A stretch of DNA of 64,000 nt from Clostridiales bacterium mt11 (GCA_001282665.1 LN874947.1:62001-126000); one strand, 5' to 3'; shown: positions 1 to 9,239, counted from the first letter of the stretch. Notes: generated by a model not told the origin, from the sequence alone. Numbers and translations: made by a program.

Positions 1-997
1 ACATCTCCAGCATATCTAATCCCATATTTGTTTCATAATCTGTATTTTTATCAAAAACATAGTTGATAGATAGATAAGTTCCATCCCCTACACTACTCCC
101 CATTGGTAATGAATAATAATCTTCTACAACTTTCATTTTATCAAAGGGTTTTTCTTTATAAATTCTATTATCAAAATCTACTTTCTTTAATTTACTTAAA
201 TAATCATCGTTTATGAATTCCAATGTTTTTTCAATATCCATATTCCCATAAAGATATATGAAGGAATTAGAAGGAGTATAGTTTTTATTATAAGTTTTTA
301 AAAATTCTTCATAAGTAAGTTTATGTATATCATTTGGATTTCCTCCTGAATCAAACCTATATATTGTATTCGGAAATAAAGATTTGTCTATCACTTCGCA
401 CAGTTTACCTGTAGGAGAATATCTGCCTTTCATCTCATTGTATACAATACCATTTACATTCAATTCTTTTTCAGGCGAATCTATTTCATAACGCCAGCCT
501 TCCTGCATAAAGAGCATCTCACCATCATTTATATCGGGAAAAAATACTGCATCTAGATATTCACCCATATTATGTTTAAACTCATCTTCTTTATCACTAA
601 AAGTAAAATATTGAGTAAAATCTGATCCAGTATATGGATTACCTACAGCATCCACTCCATTTACAACTACATGTTCTATTATATGATTCACTCCAGTATC
701 GTCTTTAGGTAATGTCTTAAAACTAATTCCAAATACTTTTCTTTCATCACTATTCTTGATATATACAAGTCTTGCCCCTGTTTTCTCATGCTCAAACTCA
801 AAAACTGTGGAATCTATATCATCAATATATTCCTTTTTTATTAATTTGAATCCTGAATAAGCTTTAGAAACTTTTAGATCATCCTTAACTCCTTCAGCTG
901 CTACAATTGACGAATTAATCCCCAGTGGCTGAATTGATCCTAAAAAACATGTAACTACTAAAATAGCTACTAAAAACAACTTCAATTTTCTTTTCAT
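1..997 (-). CDS. Secreted M16 family zinc metallopeptidase (presequence protease-like), C-terminus off the left edge
   Basis: The open frame runs from an ATG at 997 to the window edge (332 codons seen) and is preceded by an AAAGGAAG ribosome site. Residues 1 to about 35 form a signal peptide (KRK, hydrophobic core, VAA). The inverted zinc motif HxxEH of M16 peptidases is at residues 105-109 (HIIEH), and the usual third ligand is in NEMKG about 80 residues later. The spacing and the GIVYNEMKG context match the M16C (presequence protease/insulinase) branch, whose members are near 1000 residues, so about two thirds is missing here. The family degrades peptides inside a closed chamber. The signal peptide indicates an exported enzyme, unlike the cytosolic relatives. 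The gene is the last of the minus-strand run, with its own candidate promoter. Confidence 0.85.
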   Translation of the reverse strand, partial: MKRKLKLFLVAILVVTCFLGSIQPLGINSSIVAAEGVKDDLKVSKAYSGFKLIKKEYIDDIDSTVFEFEHEKTGARLVYIKNSDERKVFGISFKTLPKDDTGVNHIIEHVVVNGVDAVGNPYTGSDFTQYFTFSDKEDEFKHNMGEYLDAVFFPDINDGEMLFMQEGWRYEIDSPEKELNVNGIVYNEMKGRYSPTGKLCEVIDKSLFPNTIYRFDSGGNPNDIHKLTYEEFLKTYNKNYTPSNSFIYLYGNMDIEKTLEFINDDYLSKLKKVDFDNRIYKEKPFDKMKVVEDYYSLPMGSSVGDGTYLSINYVFDKNTDYETNMGLDMLEM

Positions 998-1046
998 TTT
1001 GCTCTTCCTTTCAAATAAATTTTTTATACTCTTTTGAAATAAGATA

Positions 1047-1075
1047 ATAGTAAAATATACTTACTCATATGTTAA
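1047..1075 (-). promoter_or_regulatory. Candidate sigma-A promoter of the M16 peptidase gene
   Basis: On the minus strand, TTAACA (1070-1075) is followed after 17 bases by TACTAT (1047-1052), about 50 bases upstream of the ATG at 997. The -35 matches 5 of 6 consensus bases and the -10 only 4 of 6, so this is tentative. The rest of 998-1300 holds nothing else recognisable. Confidence 0.35.
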
Positions 1076-1298
1076 TACGGAAAACTGTTGATTTCATTAC
1101 ATTTTCCTTTTATATCATTTCACTTACCCCCACATCACCTCTATTCCCCAAATGCTACAAACACCAAAATATGACTCTTTCAAATAAATTATATATAATC
1201 TTTTTCATATAATCCTGCGTTAATCCTTAAGGTTTTCTTAAGAATTTACACGGGATAGACTTATCAATTTAAATGACTATTATTTTGACTAAGTATAA

Positions 1299-1343
1299 AA
1301 AAGTTAAACTTCGTATAAATAATTTATACGAAGTTTAACTTTT
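1299..1343 (-). terminator. Perfect 20-bp palindromic terminator
   Basis: Arms at 1301-1320 and 1322-1341 are perfectly complementary with one base between them, and A/T runs lie on both sides. It sits just downstream of the methyltransferase stop at 1395, so it is best read as its rho-independent terminator, possibly working in both directions. The inner part of each arm (ACTTCGTATA / TATACGAAGT) also resembles loxP arms; see findings. Confidence 0.7.
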
Positions 1344-1394
1344 ATCATTGATTCTTTTCATATATTTTTTCAAGCTATATTATAGAGAAAAAGA

Positions 1395-2060
1395 CTATTT
1401 TATATCATTGCAAAGGAGAAATAATCTATTGTACTGTTCATACTCAGAATAATAAATATCCTTATAACTTACAATGGTAAAATAACTAGAAAATAGTTTT
1501 TCCCACTCCTCTGTGGTTTGATTCCACAAAAATAATCCATCATCTAAAAAATTATCTTCTATCACTTTAATATTCCAATCTTCAATCTGCTCTTCTGTAA
1601 CAAAAGGATTGAGTTTAATTAATATCTTCCCATGTTTTTTAAGAACTCGCCTTACCTCGGATAACACCTTAAATGTATCTAATGGGATTAAATTGTCAAT
1701 TATATTGGAAAGCACTACACCATCAATGGAATCATCTGAAATGGATTCCATTGCTTCAACTTCTCCTACGGTAAATATAAAATTTCCTTCACCTGTCTCT
1801 TTCTGAATTTCTTTAGCAACTCGAATACCCTCATGAGAAAAATCTATCCCAAAATGATTTTTCGTTCCCCTTAAGAAACATTTAAACAGCCAACCTCCAT
1901 TTCCACATCCAAAATCAAGTATTGAATTTGAACCTTTACAAAGCCAATCCAATCCATAATCTAAATCATCATGTCCAATACTCTTTGAGGTAATTTGATT
2001 TCCATGCTCTTTCTTAAAAACATCATTCCAATAACCAATATTTCTATCATATGTTATCAT
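1395..2060 (-). CDS. Class I SAM-dependent methyltransferase
   Basis: A 221-residue Rossmann-fold methyltransferase. Motif I is at residues 48-56 (LDFGCGNGG), the motif II acidic residue that would bind the SAM ribose is D73 (GIDFS), and a motif IV-like stretch (DSIDGVVLSNIID) lies near residues 110-122, followed by the RVLKKHGKILIKL strand typical of Methyltransf_11/25 proteins. The start is supported by AGGAGG six bases before the ATG. The substrate cannot be told from the sequence. It is the last gene before a strong terminator and is not overlapped by its upstream neighbour. Confidence 0.85.
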   Translation of the reverse strand: MITYDRNIGYWNDVFKKEHGNQITSKSIGHDDLDYGLDWLCKGSNSILDFGCGNGGWLFKCFLRGTKNHFGIDFSHEGIRVAKEIQKETGEGNFIFTVGEVEAMESISDDSIDGVVLSNIIDNLIPLDTFKVLSEVRRVLKKHGKILIKLNPFVTEEQIEDWNIKVIEDNFLDDGLFLWNQTTEEWEKLFSSYFTIVSYKDIYYSEYEQYNRLFLLCNDIK

Positions 2061-2129
2061 GGTCTACCTCCTGTGCAAATATTATCTTTTAAATTTATGC
2101 TTAAATAAAATAATATTTTCCTAATTTGT

Positions 2130-3149
2130 TTAAAAGCATTTCACGGTTTCCTCTGGTATTTCAATATAACGTGAAAATAATTCTAATTCTATTTCACCAT
2201 TAAAATCTTTATCTATTGGCTGCATAACGCATTCCCTCAACTTATAACCATTGATTCCAATTTCATCAGAACCACATATAAATCCAAATCCGATAGCTGA
2301 TGCAGAATTAATTGGTTTTCGTTCTAGATAGTCTTTCATCATAAAATTTAATTGAATATTATTTTCCGTTTCGTATTTTATAACAGCAAGATTTTTATCT
2401 CTTGGACAAAAACTTTCCATTGCTTCTATAAAATTATTAAGCATATCTTCTCGAATCTTTATATCTTCTATTTCATCGGCTCTTTTTGCAACATCTTCAA
2501 AGGCATTATAAGAATAAACTTCATCTATAAAAAAATATTTTTCCATTTCAAGAATCTCATCGTAGTACATTACTTTTGTTCCGATATCTTGTTTGCCAAA
2601 CCCTATCTTAAAAGGGCATTGAATAGGTACTTCCCTTGAGCTTTTTTCAATATGCAGCAAAATAAATAGTTCCTTCGTTTCATCTATATTAGGAATAGCA
2701 TCACCCTTTACTTGCTCATATTCAGTAATCACAATATCCTCTAGTCTGATATCATCCCATTCTGGCGAAATCAAACCTTTTTCAGCAAAATGCTGTAATT
2801 GCATTATTCCTTCCCTATTCATATCATAAACCGAACTACTGCTACAGGAATCAAATCTAATAATCTGTCCTTGAACTTCCATTTCTTTTATGTAGAAATC
2901 CTTACATCTGTTATCTCTATCAATATTATGCAGCATTTCTTCTCGATTTGTCTTAAACTCATCATATTCATTATCAAAGCTATCCTCAATCGAATCTCTA
3001 TTTTCGTACATTAACCACAAACGATTTTTATCTTCTTCTATTGTGAAACTCAATAGTAATACATCTACTCCTCGAATATTTGCACGTTTATTGATAATAT
3101 ACTCTTTTTGGGGAAGCAGCATTTGTTGCCTTAAATATTTTAATGTCAT
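2130..3149 (-). CDS. Uncharacterised 339-residue protein
   Basis: I do not recognise this family. The product is acidic, soluble-looking, without signal peptide or membrane segment. It has a serine run (CSSSS) near residues 100-105 and a C-terminal part rich in Ile/Glu. GGATGGAG lies six bases before the ATG, so it is a real translated gene. It is followed 69 bases later by the methyltransferase and preceded by a small zinc-ribbon-like protein. Nothing in the sequence permits a functional call. Confidence 0.6.
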   Translation of the reverse strand: MTLKYLRQQMLLPQKEYIINKRANIRGVDVLLLSFTIEEDKNRLWLMYENRDSIEDSFDNEYDEFKTNREEMLHNIDRDNRCKDFYIKEMEVQGQIIRFDSCSSSSVYDMNREGIMQLQHFAEKGLISPEWDDIRLEDIVITEYEQVKGDAIPNIDETKELFILLHIEKSSREVPIQCPFKIGFGKQDIGTKVMYYDEILEMEKYFFIDEVYSYNAFEDVAKRADEIEDIKIREDMLNNFIEAMESFCPRDKNLAVIKYETENNIQLNFMMKDYLERKPINSASAIGFGFICGSDEIGINGYKLRECVMQPIDKDFNGEIELELFSRYIEIPEETVKCF

Positions 3150-3176
3150 TTATATCTCCATCCTTTATAAATAAAG

Positions 3177-3632
3177 TCATATTTTAAATTGATTTTGTTC
3201 TCTAAGATAATCTTTTATTTCCTCATCACTCAATTTACGAATTTGAGCATTAGGACTTTCAACGTATTGTTCTGATATATAAACAGGTTTCTTATCTTCA
3301 CATTTTTTGTCTTTGTTCTTTGATAAGTAATTTTCCAAATCTTCTTCAGTATGAAATATCTTATAAGAGATTCTATCGTTCTTTCCAATAATCTCATATA
3401 TTCCACAAACATCTTGACAAATTACTTCTGCTGTTTTTAAATATAACTTTGCAATTTCCAATGTCTTAAAAGGAAAGTTCCATCTGTAAACATCCCTTTT
3501 CTCATCACTTTCAATACATATACATCTCCCACAGGTTGAACATATATATTGGGTATGATTTTTTAAACAATCCTCTGGCTTTAAAAGTGGAGTTACCCTT
3601 GGTTTATCACTATAACATTCTTTACATATCAT
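3177..3632 (-). CDS. Small cysteine-rich (zinc-ribbon-like) conserved protein
   Basis: A 151-residue protein with a CxxC pair at residues 3-6, C22, and a cluster at C31, C34, C37 and C39 (CSTCGRCIC), suggesting a bound metal. The remainder (RWNFPFKTLEIAKLYL, then GIYEI and YKIF) resembles a family of short uncharacterised clostridial proteins I have seen annotated only as hypothetical. It has no signal peptide or membrane helix. A role in nucleic-acid binding is only a guess from the ribbon. Confidence 0.65.
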   Translation of the reverse strand: MICKECYSDKPRVTPLLKPEDCLKNHTQYICSTCGRCICIESDEKRDVYRWNFPFKTLEIAKLYLKTAEVICQDVCGIYEIIGKNDRISYKIFHTEEDLENYLSKNKDKKCEDKKPVYISEQYVESPNAQIRKLSDEEIKDYLREQNQFKI

Positions 3633-3662
3633 ATTACCTACCTACTTTCTTTATTAATTTGA

Positions 3663-4457
3663 CTATAAAATACTATCTTTTTTACATACATAGAGATTAT
3701 GCAAACTATATCCTATGAGTGATGGCTTTCTAAAGGTTTTAAAATGATAGTCCAACCATTTAGCAAACTCATCTTCATCTAAGGAATTAATATTATCTCG
3801 CATCATATGAACTATACCATCAGTCCCAACGTGGTCCAATTTCTTCACCTTGAATTTAGTCATCATTTCTTCAATTTCATCATAAGTTGAAAAATAAAAA
3901 CAATCCCTATCATCTCCATATTCCACTCCACAATCAACTATATTTTTTAAAAATCCATCATTAATATAATCTTTATCTCTACTTATATGAATAACATATT
4001 GAGCATATCTATTTATATAGGCTACAGCTAAAATTCCATCTGGCTTTAATACCCTTAAACACTCATCAATACACTTAATCTGATCTTCATAGTTTAATAG
4101 ATGATACATAGGTCCTAAACACAATACCACATCAAAAGTATTTGATTCAAATAGCGACAAATCTTTAGCATCGCCAAGCTTTATTTCTAAATTTTCCGAC
4201 TCTACTGCTTTTAATTTTTCCTTCATTATTTCAACATTTTTTGGTACTATATCTAATGCGGTTATTTTATTTCCTCTATTAAAATAATAAGATGAATATC
4301 TACCGGTTCCTGCTCCAACATCTAATATTTTAGAACCAGCTTTTATCTTCTCATCTAATATATGAGTTGTTGTAATAAACTCTACTTTGTGAGAATTATC
4401 TTTTATCAATCTTGAATCTTCATCATATCCTTCATAATATTTTTCAATCCCCAGCAT
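3663..4457 (-). CDS. Class I SAM-dependent methyltransferase
   Basis: A 264-residue protein. SAM motif I lies at residues 44-52 (ILDVGAGTG), the acidic ribose-binding residue is D69 (ALDIVP), and the motif around VVLCLGPMYHLL matches Methyltransf_11/25 enzymes. AAAGGGG precedes the ATG. The C-terminal third (YHFKTFRKPSLIGYSLHNLYVCKK) is typical of small-molecule methyltransferases found in clostridial accessory regions. The substrate is unknown. It is separated from the next methyltransferase by about 60 AT-rich bases, so each gene appears to carry its own translation signals. Confidence 0.85.
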   Translation of the reverse strand: MLGIEKYYEGYDEDSRLIKDNSHKVEFITTTHILDEKIKAGSKILDVGAGTGRYSSYYFNRGNKITALDIVPKNVEIMKEKLKAVESENLEIKLGDAKDLSLFESNTFDVVLCLGPMYHLLNYEDQIKCIDECLRVLKPDGILAVAYINRYAQYVIHISRDKDYINDGFLKNIVDCGVEYGDDRDCFYFSTYDEIEEMMTKFKVKKLDHVGTDGIVHMMRDNINSLDEDEFAKWLDYHFKTFRKPSLIGYSLHNLYVCKKDSIL

Positions 4458-4520
4458 ACACTTTTCCCCTTTATTTTAGTTTTATATATATAATTTTTAA
4501 TCTTATTATAATTCTATATT

Positions 4521-5423
4521 TTACTCAACCATTCCTGATACTATTTGTAATAATAAAATAGTATAATCCCAAATGTTTATCCCTTCTTCTGATAATTTTA
4601 CTCTTCGATCAAACCTTTCCACAATCAATTGTTTCAATTGTTTTTGTTCACTATCTGATAATTGGTTTTGATTTCGTTGTACACCTATATCTATAATTTC
4701 AAGAAATTGCTTTTTTTCCGCTTCTATCATTGCTAATTTTTCATTATAACTATTTCTGCCATCATCAATAGCCATAGGAATAGCAATTGCATCAATCTGA
4801 ATATTTTTAAAACCAAGTTCATCAAATAGTTTTGGTAATTCAATAGAATCAGGCCAATACTTACCTACATCATATTTTTTATAGGTTTCATCCGTTCCCT
4901 TAAATAACTTGTCCAAAAGTTTCTTTTCAAGTTCACTTTGTTTTGAAAGTAACTCAGGCTCAGTTTTAATATATTTATCCGGCCTACAATACATTACTGA
5001 AACTCTTCCCTTTGACTTACAAACTCTTTTTTGTTCTAATAAGAATTCCTTGTTTGGTACATGTTCTATTACTGTGTGGGATATACAGGCATCTACTGAA
5101 TTATCTTCTAATGGGAGTTTTAGTGCATCACCTTCTAAATAGCTTATATTATATATACTTTGCTTCTTTGCCTTTCCGTTTGCATAATTTATAAATGTTG
5201 TATCTCTATCTATACCTATTATCTTAGTTTTATTTCCTAGCCAACTAGATAGTTTCCTAGTTATTGCACCAGGACCACAGCCAGTATCAAGAATTGTCAT
5301 TCCTTCTTTAAGTCCAAGTAAATTTAAAAATAAATCCTTTCTATCATCTCTAAATCTAATCTCTCTACTTAAATCAAGATTTAAAATCCCTTGTATGTTT
5401 TCTGACCAAATGTTATTTTCCAT
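4521..5423 (-). CDS. Class I SAM-dependent methyltransferase
   Basis: A 300-residue protein with motif I at residues 44-52 (ILDTGCGPG), acidic D72 (GIDRD) and the VDACISHTVIEHV motif. It has a longer C-terminal helical region than its neighbours (about residues 170-300), likely a substrate lid. AGGTGGAGG precedes the ATG. It follows the GNAT/flavin-reductase fusion gene by 21 bases and may be cotranscribed with it. Substrate unknown. Confidence 0.85.
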   Translation of the reverse strand: MENNIWSENIQGILNLDLSREIRFRDDRKDLFLNLLGLKEGMTILDTGCGPGAITRKLSSWLGNKTKIIGIDRDTTFINYANGKAKKQSIYNISYLEGDALKLPLEDNSVDACISHTVIEHVPNKEFLLEQKRVCKSKGRVSVMYCRPDKYIKTEPELLSKQSELEKKLLDKLFKGTDETYKKYDVGKYWPDSIELPKLFDELGFKNIQIDAIAIPMAIDDGRNSYNEKLAMIEAEKKQFLEIIDIGVQRNQNQLSDSEQKQLKQLIVERFDRRVKLSEEGINIWDYTILLLQIVSGMVE

Positions 5424-5444
5424 ACTATCGCCTCCACCTATATT

Positions 5445-6533
5445 TCATCTCTTTAAAATATCTTTATTACAAGCACCCTCAATTATATCACCTACAGATC
5501 TAAACTGCCCAAGCCAAAACATCAGTGCATCGTCACGAACATAATTTTCATCTATATGGACTTCTCTTATTTCTCCAATGAACCATTTGTGACTACCCTT
5601 GTAATCAATCTGATGTACAACTTGACACTCAATATTTACTGGGCATTCTTTTATGATATAGCTGTCAACCTTATTTCCTTTTTGTGGTGTCAAAGATGCT
5701 TTATGATACTTATCTTCGTGTCGTCCTGAGATAGTACCACAAATATGTATTTTATCTAGTTGCTCTTTTGTTGGTATATTTATTACAAATTCTTTATTTG
5801 ATGTAATCAATTCATAAGTATATTTTTCAGGCTTAATCCCTACCATTACAGACGGAGGATTAAATGAATAGAAATGAAAAGCTGCTGCAACCATGATATT
5901 ACGTTCTACTGTAACAAAAACAACTGGAAAAGAAGGTAATGCCATTATCCCATTATATAGGTTGTTTTGTACTAACTTCATCGGCAGTTTCTCCCTCTGT
6001 ACGCACAGATCAGATACATTTATCCAATATCTTTGAACTACATTTCCATCATCCTCAACAACCTCATTTTCCAATATACCGCCATTTGCAAGTATAGTTT
6101 TTGCTGATGCTATATTAATCTTATCACATGTCACAAGAACTTTTTCTATGTTCAACTTAACACATTTTTCTAATGCCATTTTTAACATAGTTTTTGCATA
6201 ACCTTTTCGTCTTTCCGTTGGACGAATTCCATAGCCAATATGCCCACCAGTGTTAAGCAAACTTTCACTTAAATAGTGGCGTATGCTTATTGCACCAAGT
6301 ATCTTTTTATTATCATCTACCAAGAAATAGGTATCTGAAGGTACTAAGTGAGGTGGGCAAGTTTCTCTATGATTATATGATTTAACAACATCTAACCAAT
6401 CAGAATAATTCATTCCTTTCCTTTTTATTGCACCTGGATAAATATGCTCTCCTGTACCTTCCCATTCAGTCATCATATCAATATATGATTGCCCATGCTC
6501 TTCTGATGGTAGTACTAAATATACATTGTCCAT
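5445..6533 (-). CDS. GNAT acetyltransferase fused to a flavin reductase-like domain
   Basis: One continuous 362-residue frame. Residues 1 to about 172 are a GNAT acetyltransferase: beta4/motif A reads GGHIGYGIRPTERRKGYAK near 96-114, with the acetyl-CoA pyrophosphate loop RRKGYA, then TCDKINIASAKTILANGG. From about residue 185 the sequence (GIMALPSFPVVFVTVE, FYSFNPPSVMVGI, FVINIPT, HKWFIGEI) matches the FMN-binding split barrel of flavin reductase-like/flavoredoxin proteins. No internal ribosome site at the junction was evident, so the domains are probably made as one chain. Each half is near the usual length for its family. The coupling of acetyl transfer with flavin chemistry is unexplained. 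Confidence 0.8.
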   Translation of the reverse strand: MDNVYLVLPSEEHGQSYIDMMTEWEGTGEHIYPGAIKRKGMNYSDWLDVVKSYNHRETCPPHLVPSDTYFLVDDNKKILGAISIRHYLSESLLNTGGHIGYGIRPTERRKGYAKTMLKMALEKCVKLNIEKVLVTCDKINIASAKTILANGGILENEVVEDDGNVVQRYWINVSDLCVQREKLPMKLVQNNLYNGIMALPSFPVVFVTVERNIMVAAAFHFYSFNPPSVMVGIKPEKYTYELITSNKEFVINIPTKEQLDKIHICGTISGRHEDKYHKASLTPQKGNKVDSYIIKECPVNIECQVVHQIDYKGSHKWFIGEIREVHIDENYVRDDALMFWLGQFRSVGDIIEGACNKDILKR

Positions 6534-6607
6534 TTTTTATTTCACTTTCCTTTCTCTGCTGATTTGACAATAAAATATTATCCTTTTACGTGTATTTTTT
6601 AATATTA

Positions 6608-7132
6608 TCATATTAAATTCCTGCTTAAAACTTGGTTTACTCTTTCAATAATAATTGATATATCTTCTGCACTATCAATTATTATTTCATTTTCTAACGG
6701 TTCAATATTAAATTTGCTATAATGATCTTCTGCTTCTTTTACACTTTTGAAGGACTGGTTTGGAAAAGGATTAGCTAATCTCTTTTCGATTCTACTCCTC
6801 CATTCTTCATCATCACTACAAATACACAAGAATTGATAAACTTGTGAGTCCTTTAAATCAATTTTAGATAGAAACTTTTCTAAATATGGATTATGGGCTA
6901 AACTAATATCAACAATTAGATCACAATTTGTATCTATATTGGTTTGAATTATTCTTGCTAAAATATCATATGAAGCACTATTAATTACAGAATGTTTTAA
7001 ACCACATATTGACAGCTTGTCATAGATATCATCTTCACGTATAACAGTAATTTCTAATTTTTTACTCAATAAATCTGTTATATAAGTTTTTCCAGTAGCT
7101 GCTTTACCTCTAAACAGGATAATATTACTCAT
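6608..7132 (-). CDS. P-loop kinase/ATPase of the AAA_33 (zeta-toxin/phosphotransferase-like) type
   Basis: A 174-residue protein with Walker A GKAATGKT at residues 9-16 right at the N-terminus, a Walker B-like LIVDIS strand and a basic lid region (WRSRIEKRLANPF). This layout is that of small kinases such as chloramphenicol phosphotransferase-like and polynucleotide-kinase-like proteins. An in-frame ATG exists 15 bases upstream, but GGAGG (7141-7145) is eight bases before the ATG at 7132, so the protein begins MSNIILF. It is likely coupled to the GNAT gene ending at 7151. Substrate unknown. Confidence 0.75.
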   Translation of the reverse strand: MSNIILFRGKAATGKTYITDLLSKKLEITVIREDDIYDKLSICGLKHSVINSASYDILARIIQTNIDTNCDLIVDISLAHNPYLEKFLSKIDLKDSQVYQFLCICSDDEEWRSRIEKRLANPFPNQSFKSVKEAEDHYSKFNIEPLENEIIIDSAEDISIIIERVNQVLSRNLI

Positions 7133-7150
7133 AATTTCATCCTCCATACT

Positions 7151-7966
7151 TTATATTTTCTTAATTATCTTTTCCATATTTATCTGCCCCCGTTCATCTT
7201 TTCTTTCATAACCGAAGCTTTCATATAATCTTATAGCACTATAATTTTCTGCATCACAGGCTAAAAAGCTTCTCTTTGCATTATTTTGCTGTCCCCATAA
7301 TATTCCATTCTCTAACAACATACGACCAATCCCTTGTTTCTGATATTGTGGTCTAACGGCTATTTCTCTAATCCATAATACTATTCCATTTTCACTTTCA
7401 AAACCATAAAGTCCTACACAACATATGCCAACTACTATTCCATCTAATTTAGCTGCAAATACTTGTGAATCATCTGACTCATGCCATTCTTTTATCCATT
7501 TGCTTGTTTCACCTTCAAATCCCCTAGAATTTCCCTTGCAAGACTTAGTTACATCAGAAGCACTATCATATTCAGTACTTTTTAAAACTGAGACACATGT
7601 ATTTTCTTTTTTTGGTATTTCTAACTTATCAATATCATATCTCCAGAAGTCAACATATTCAGAATAAATTTTATAGCCTTCTCCATACATTTCTTCAAGA
7701 AAATCTTCTGGAATAAATTCTATATACAATTTTTCTATATCCATCATATTTTCTACCATAAAATCTTCAACTGCTTTTAAACCTATAAAAAAAGCTTCTT
7801 TCGTATTTGCCGCCCAAAATAGCTCTATTTTATCTTCTAATTCTTTAAAGAAAATGATACAATCTTCCCTTTGGCTACAAACCTTTGAATCATAAATTTC
7901 TTCCTCGTCTACATATTCCAAAGAATTATACTTAAGTTGTTTAGCTTTATTAAAAATACTCTCCAT
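7151..7966 (-). CDS. GNAT family N-acetyltransferase with extra N-terminal domain
   Basis: A 271-residue protein. The C-terminal half (about 120-265) is a GNAT domain with motif A IAVRPQYQKQGIGR (acetyl-CoA loop QKQGIG) and the final SAIRLYESFGYERKD strand-helix. The N-terminal 120 residues (CIIFFKELEDKIELFWAAN onwards) resemble the degenerate GNAT-like half of tandem acetyltransferases. GGGGGT precedes the start. It lies 18 bases after another acetyltransferase gene. The acyl acceptor is unknown. Confidence 0.85.
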   Translation of the reverse strand: MESIFNKAKQLKYNSLEYVDEEEIYDSKVCSQREDCIIFFKELEDKIELFWAANTKEAFFIGLKAVEDFMVENMMDIEKLYIEFIPEDFLEEMYGEGYKIYSEYVDFWRYDIDKLEIPKKENTCVSVLKSTEYDSASDVTKSCKGNSRGFEGETSKWIKEWHESDDSQVFAAKLDGIVVGICCVGLYGFESENGIVLWIREIAVRPQYQKQGIGRMLLENGILWGQQNNAKRSFLACDAENYSAIRLYESFGYERKDERGQINMEKIIKKI

Positions 7967-7984
7967 ATTTTATACCCCCAGTTT

Positions 7985-8464
7985 TTATATCGATAAATTA
8001 GGATATTCCATATAGTAAAACTCATCTTCACCGTTCATAATTTTTTTCACATATTTATCCCGAATTTCAAATCCAACAGCTTTATAACAATTAATAGCCC
8101 TTTTATTAAAGCTTCTAACTTCTAACGCTATTGGAGTATTTGGAAATCTTTTTTTACATTCTTCAATTAATAAATTCATTACTTCTTTCCCATGACCTTT
8201 CCCACACCAAGAAGGCTTTAGACCAATTCCAACAAATGCCTTCCCTTCTCTTTTGGTAATCCTTATATAAGCTATTAGTTCTCTATTTAATAATACTGCC
8301 AAAAATTCCTTTTCTCTTATATCCTTTATAGATAAACCCCAGCCATTTCTCACCACAACATCCCAATCTGAAAAATTATAAACTGAATAATCCCCGTCAT
8401 ATCTCCAACTACAAATTTTTCTGGCATAGTCCTCAGTCAATTTGGTTAAAGTATATTTCTCCAC
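7985..8464 (-). CDS. GNAT family N-acetyltransferase (GTG start)
   Basis: A 159-residue acetyltransferase with motif A VGIGLKPSWCGKGHGKE and the C-terminal NKRAINCYKAVGFEI. The start is the GTG at 8464, eight bases after AAAGGAGG; an overlapping ATG two bases upstream is out of frame. Full length for a single GNAT domain. It resembles clostridial acetyltransferases near resistance genes, but no substrate-specific motif is visible. Confidence 0.85.
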   Translation of the reverse strand: MEKYTLTKLTEDYARKICSWRYDGDYSVYNFSDWDVVVRNGWGLSIKDIREKEFLAVLLNRELIAYIRITKREGKAFVGIGLKPSWCGKGHGKEVMNLLIEECKKRFPNTPIALEVRSFNKRAINCYKAVGFEIRDKYVKKIMNGEDEFYYMEYPNLSI

Positions 8465-8536
8465 ATACTTAACCTCCTTTAAAAGCTTTTATCATCAAAT
8501 TTATATTAATTTTTTACATAAATATTTTTATAGCTA

Positions 8537-9193
8537 TTATAAAAGGAACATAAAAAGTATAATAAAATATACATAACGAATATTTTTATTAAGCAAATTA
8601 TATATAATACCATATATTATTGAACTACCAGCGGCTATTATTCCAGTAGATAAGCTTTGGGTTAAAATATGTACTAATCCCCATGTTAATCCAAGGAAAA
8701 TACCACCCCAAGGAACTTTATTATTATTAAAACGAACTTCTCCAGCTTTCTGTCCAAATGCTATAGATAATACAACCAGCATTATTTCAAAAATATAATA
8801 AATATATTGAAAAACAAATTTATTAACGCCAAGATGTTTTAATTCAATATAAGGTTTGAACCCTTTCCAACTGACTAAGCTAACTACAGTTGTTATCAAT
8901 AACAAGAGCAAAGAAATTACAATTTCCTTTGTGTTCGGCTTATCTCTATACATAAATACATCAAAGAAATTATTCTTTTTAGAAAATTTTACCAGTGCGA
9001 AAGCAACTACTCCCCATATAATACATGTCATTATCCAATGAATAATAAAATTTATATATTGAAATTCACTGGTTGGCTTCCCTATTATCATCTTTTCTAA
9101 TATAAGTAATACTAATTCCATACCCAATCCTGCAAAGGCATATAATCCAAATGCAAGGTGATCATCCCATTTCACTACTTCATCTTTATTCAT
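8537..9193 (-). CDS. Polytopic membrane protein, CPBP-protease-like but lacking the catalytic Glu motif
   Basis: A 218-residue integral membrane protein with about six hydrophobic segments (near 15-32, 45-68, 90-110, 128-150, 162-182, 196-218). The C-terminal part (WGGIFLGLTWGLVHIL, then YGIIYNLLN) looks like the FxxxH and N motifs of CPBP (CAAX/bacteriocin-processing) intramembrane proteases. Where EExxxR is expected there is GQKAGEVRF, so activity is doubtful. The start chosen is the ATG eight bases after GGAGG; an upstream TTG lies too close to that site. Unrelated membrane family remains possible. Confidence 0.65.
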   Translation of the reverse strand: MNKDEVVKWDDHLAFGLYAFAGLGMELVLLILEKMIIGKPTSEFQYINFIIHWIMTCIIWGVVAFALVKFSKKNNFFDVFMYRDKPNTKEIVISLLLLLITTVVSLVSWKGFKPYIELKHLGVNKFVFQYIYYIFEIMLVVLSIAFGQKAGEVRFNNNKVPWGGIFLGLTWGLVHILTQSLSTGIIAAGSSIIYGIIYNLLNKNIRYVYFIILFMFLL

Positions 9194-9239
9194 TCGCAAC
9201 TCCTCCTTTTATCAATACTAATAACTATATTCTTAAGAC

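Noticed and set aside
1299..1343. A true loxP or Cre-type recombination site
   Set aside because: The spacer is 7 not 8 bases, two bases per arm differ, no recombinase gene is present and a terminator role fits the position.
6608..7147. Start of the kinase at 7147
   Set aside because: That ATG overlaps the ribosome site that serves the ATG at 7132.
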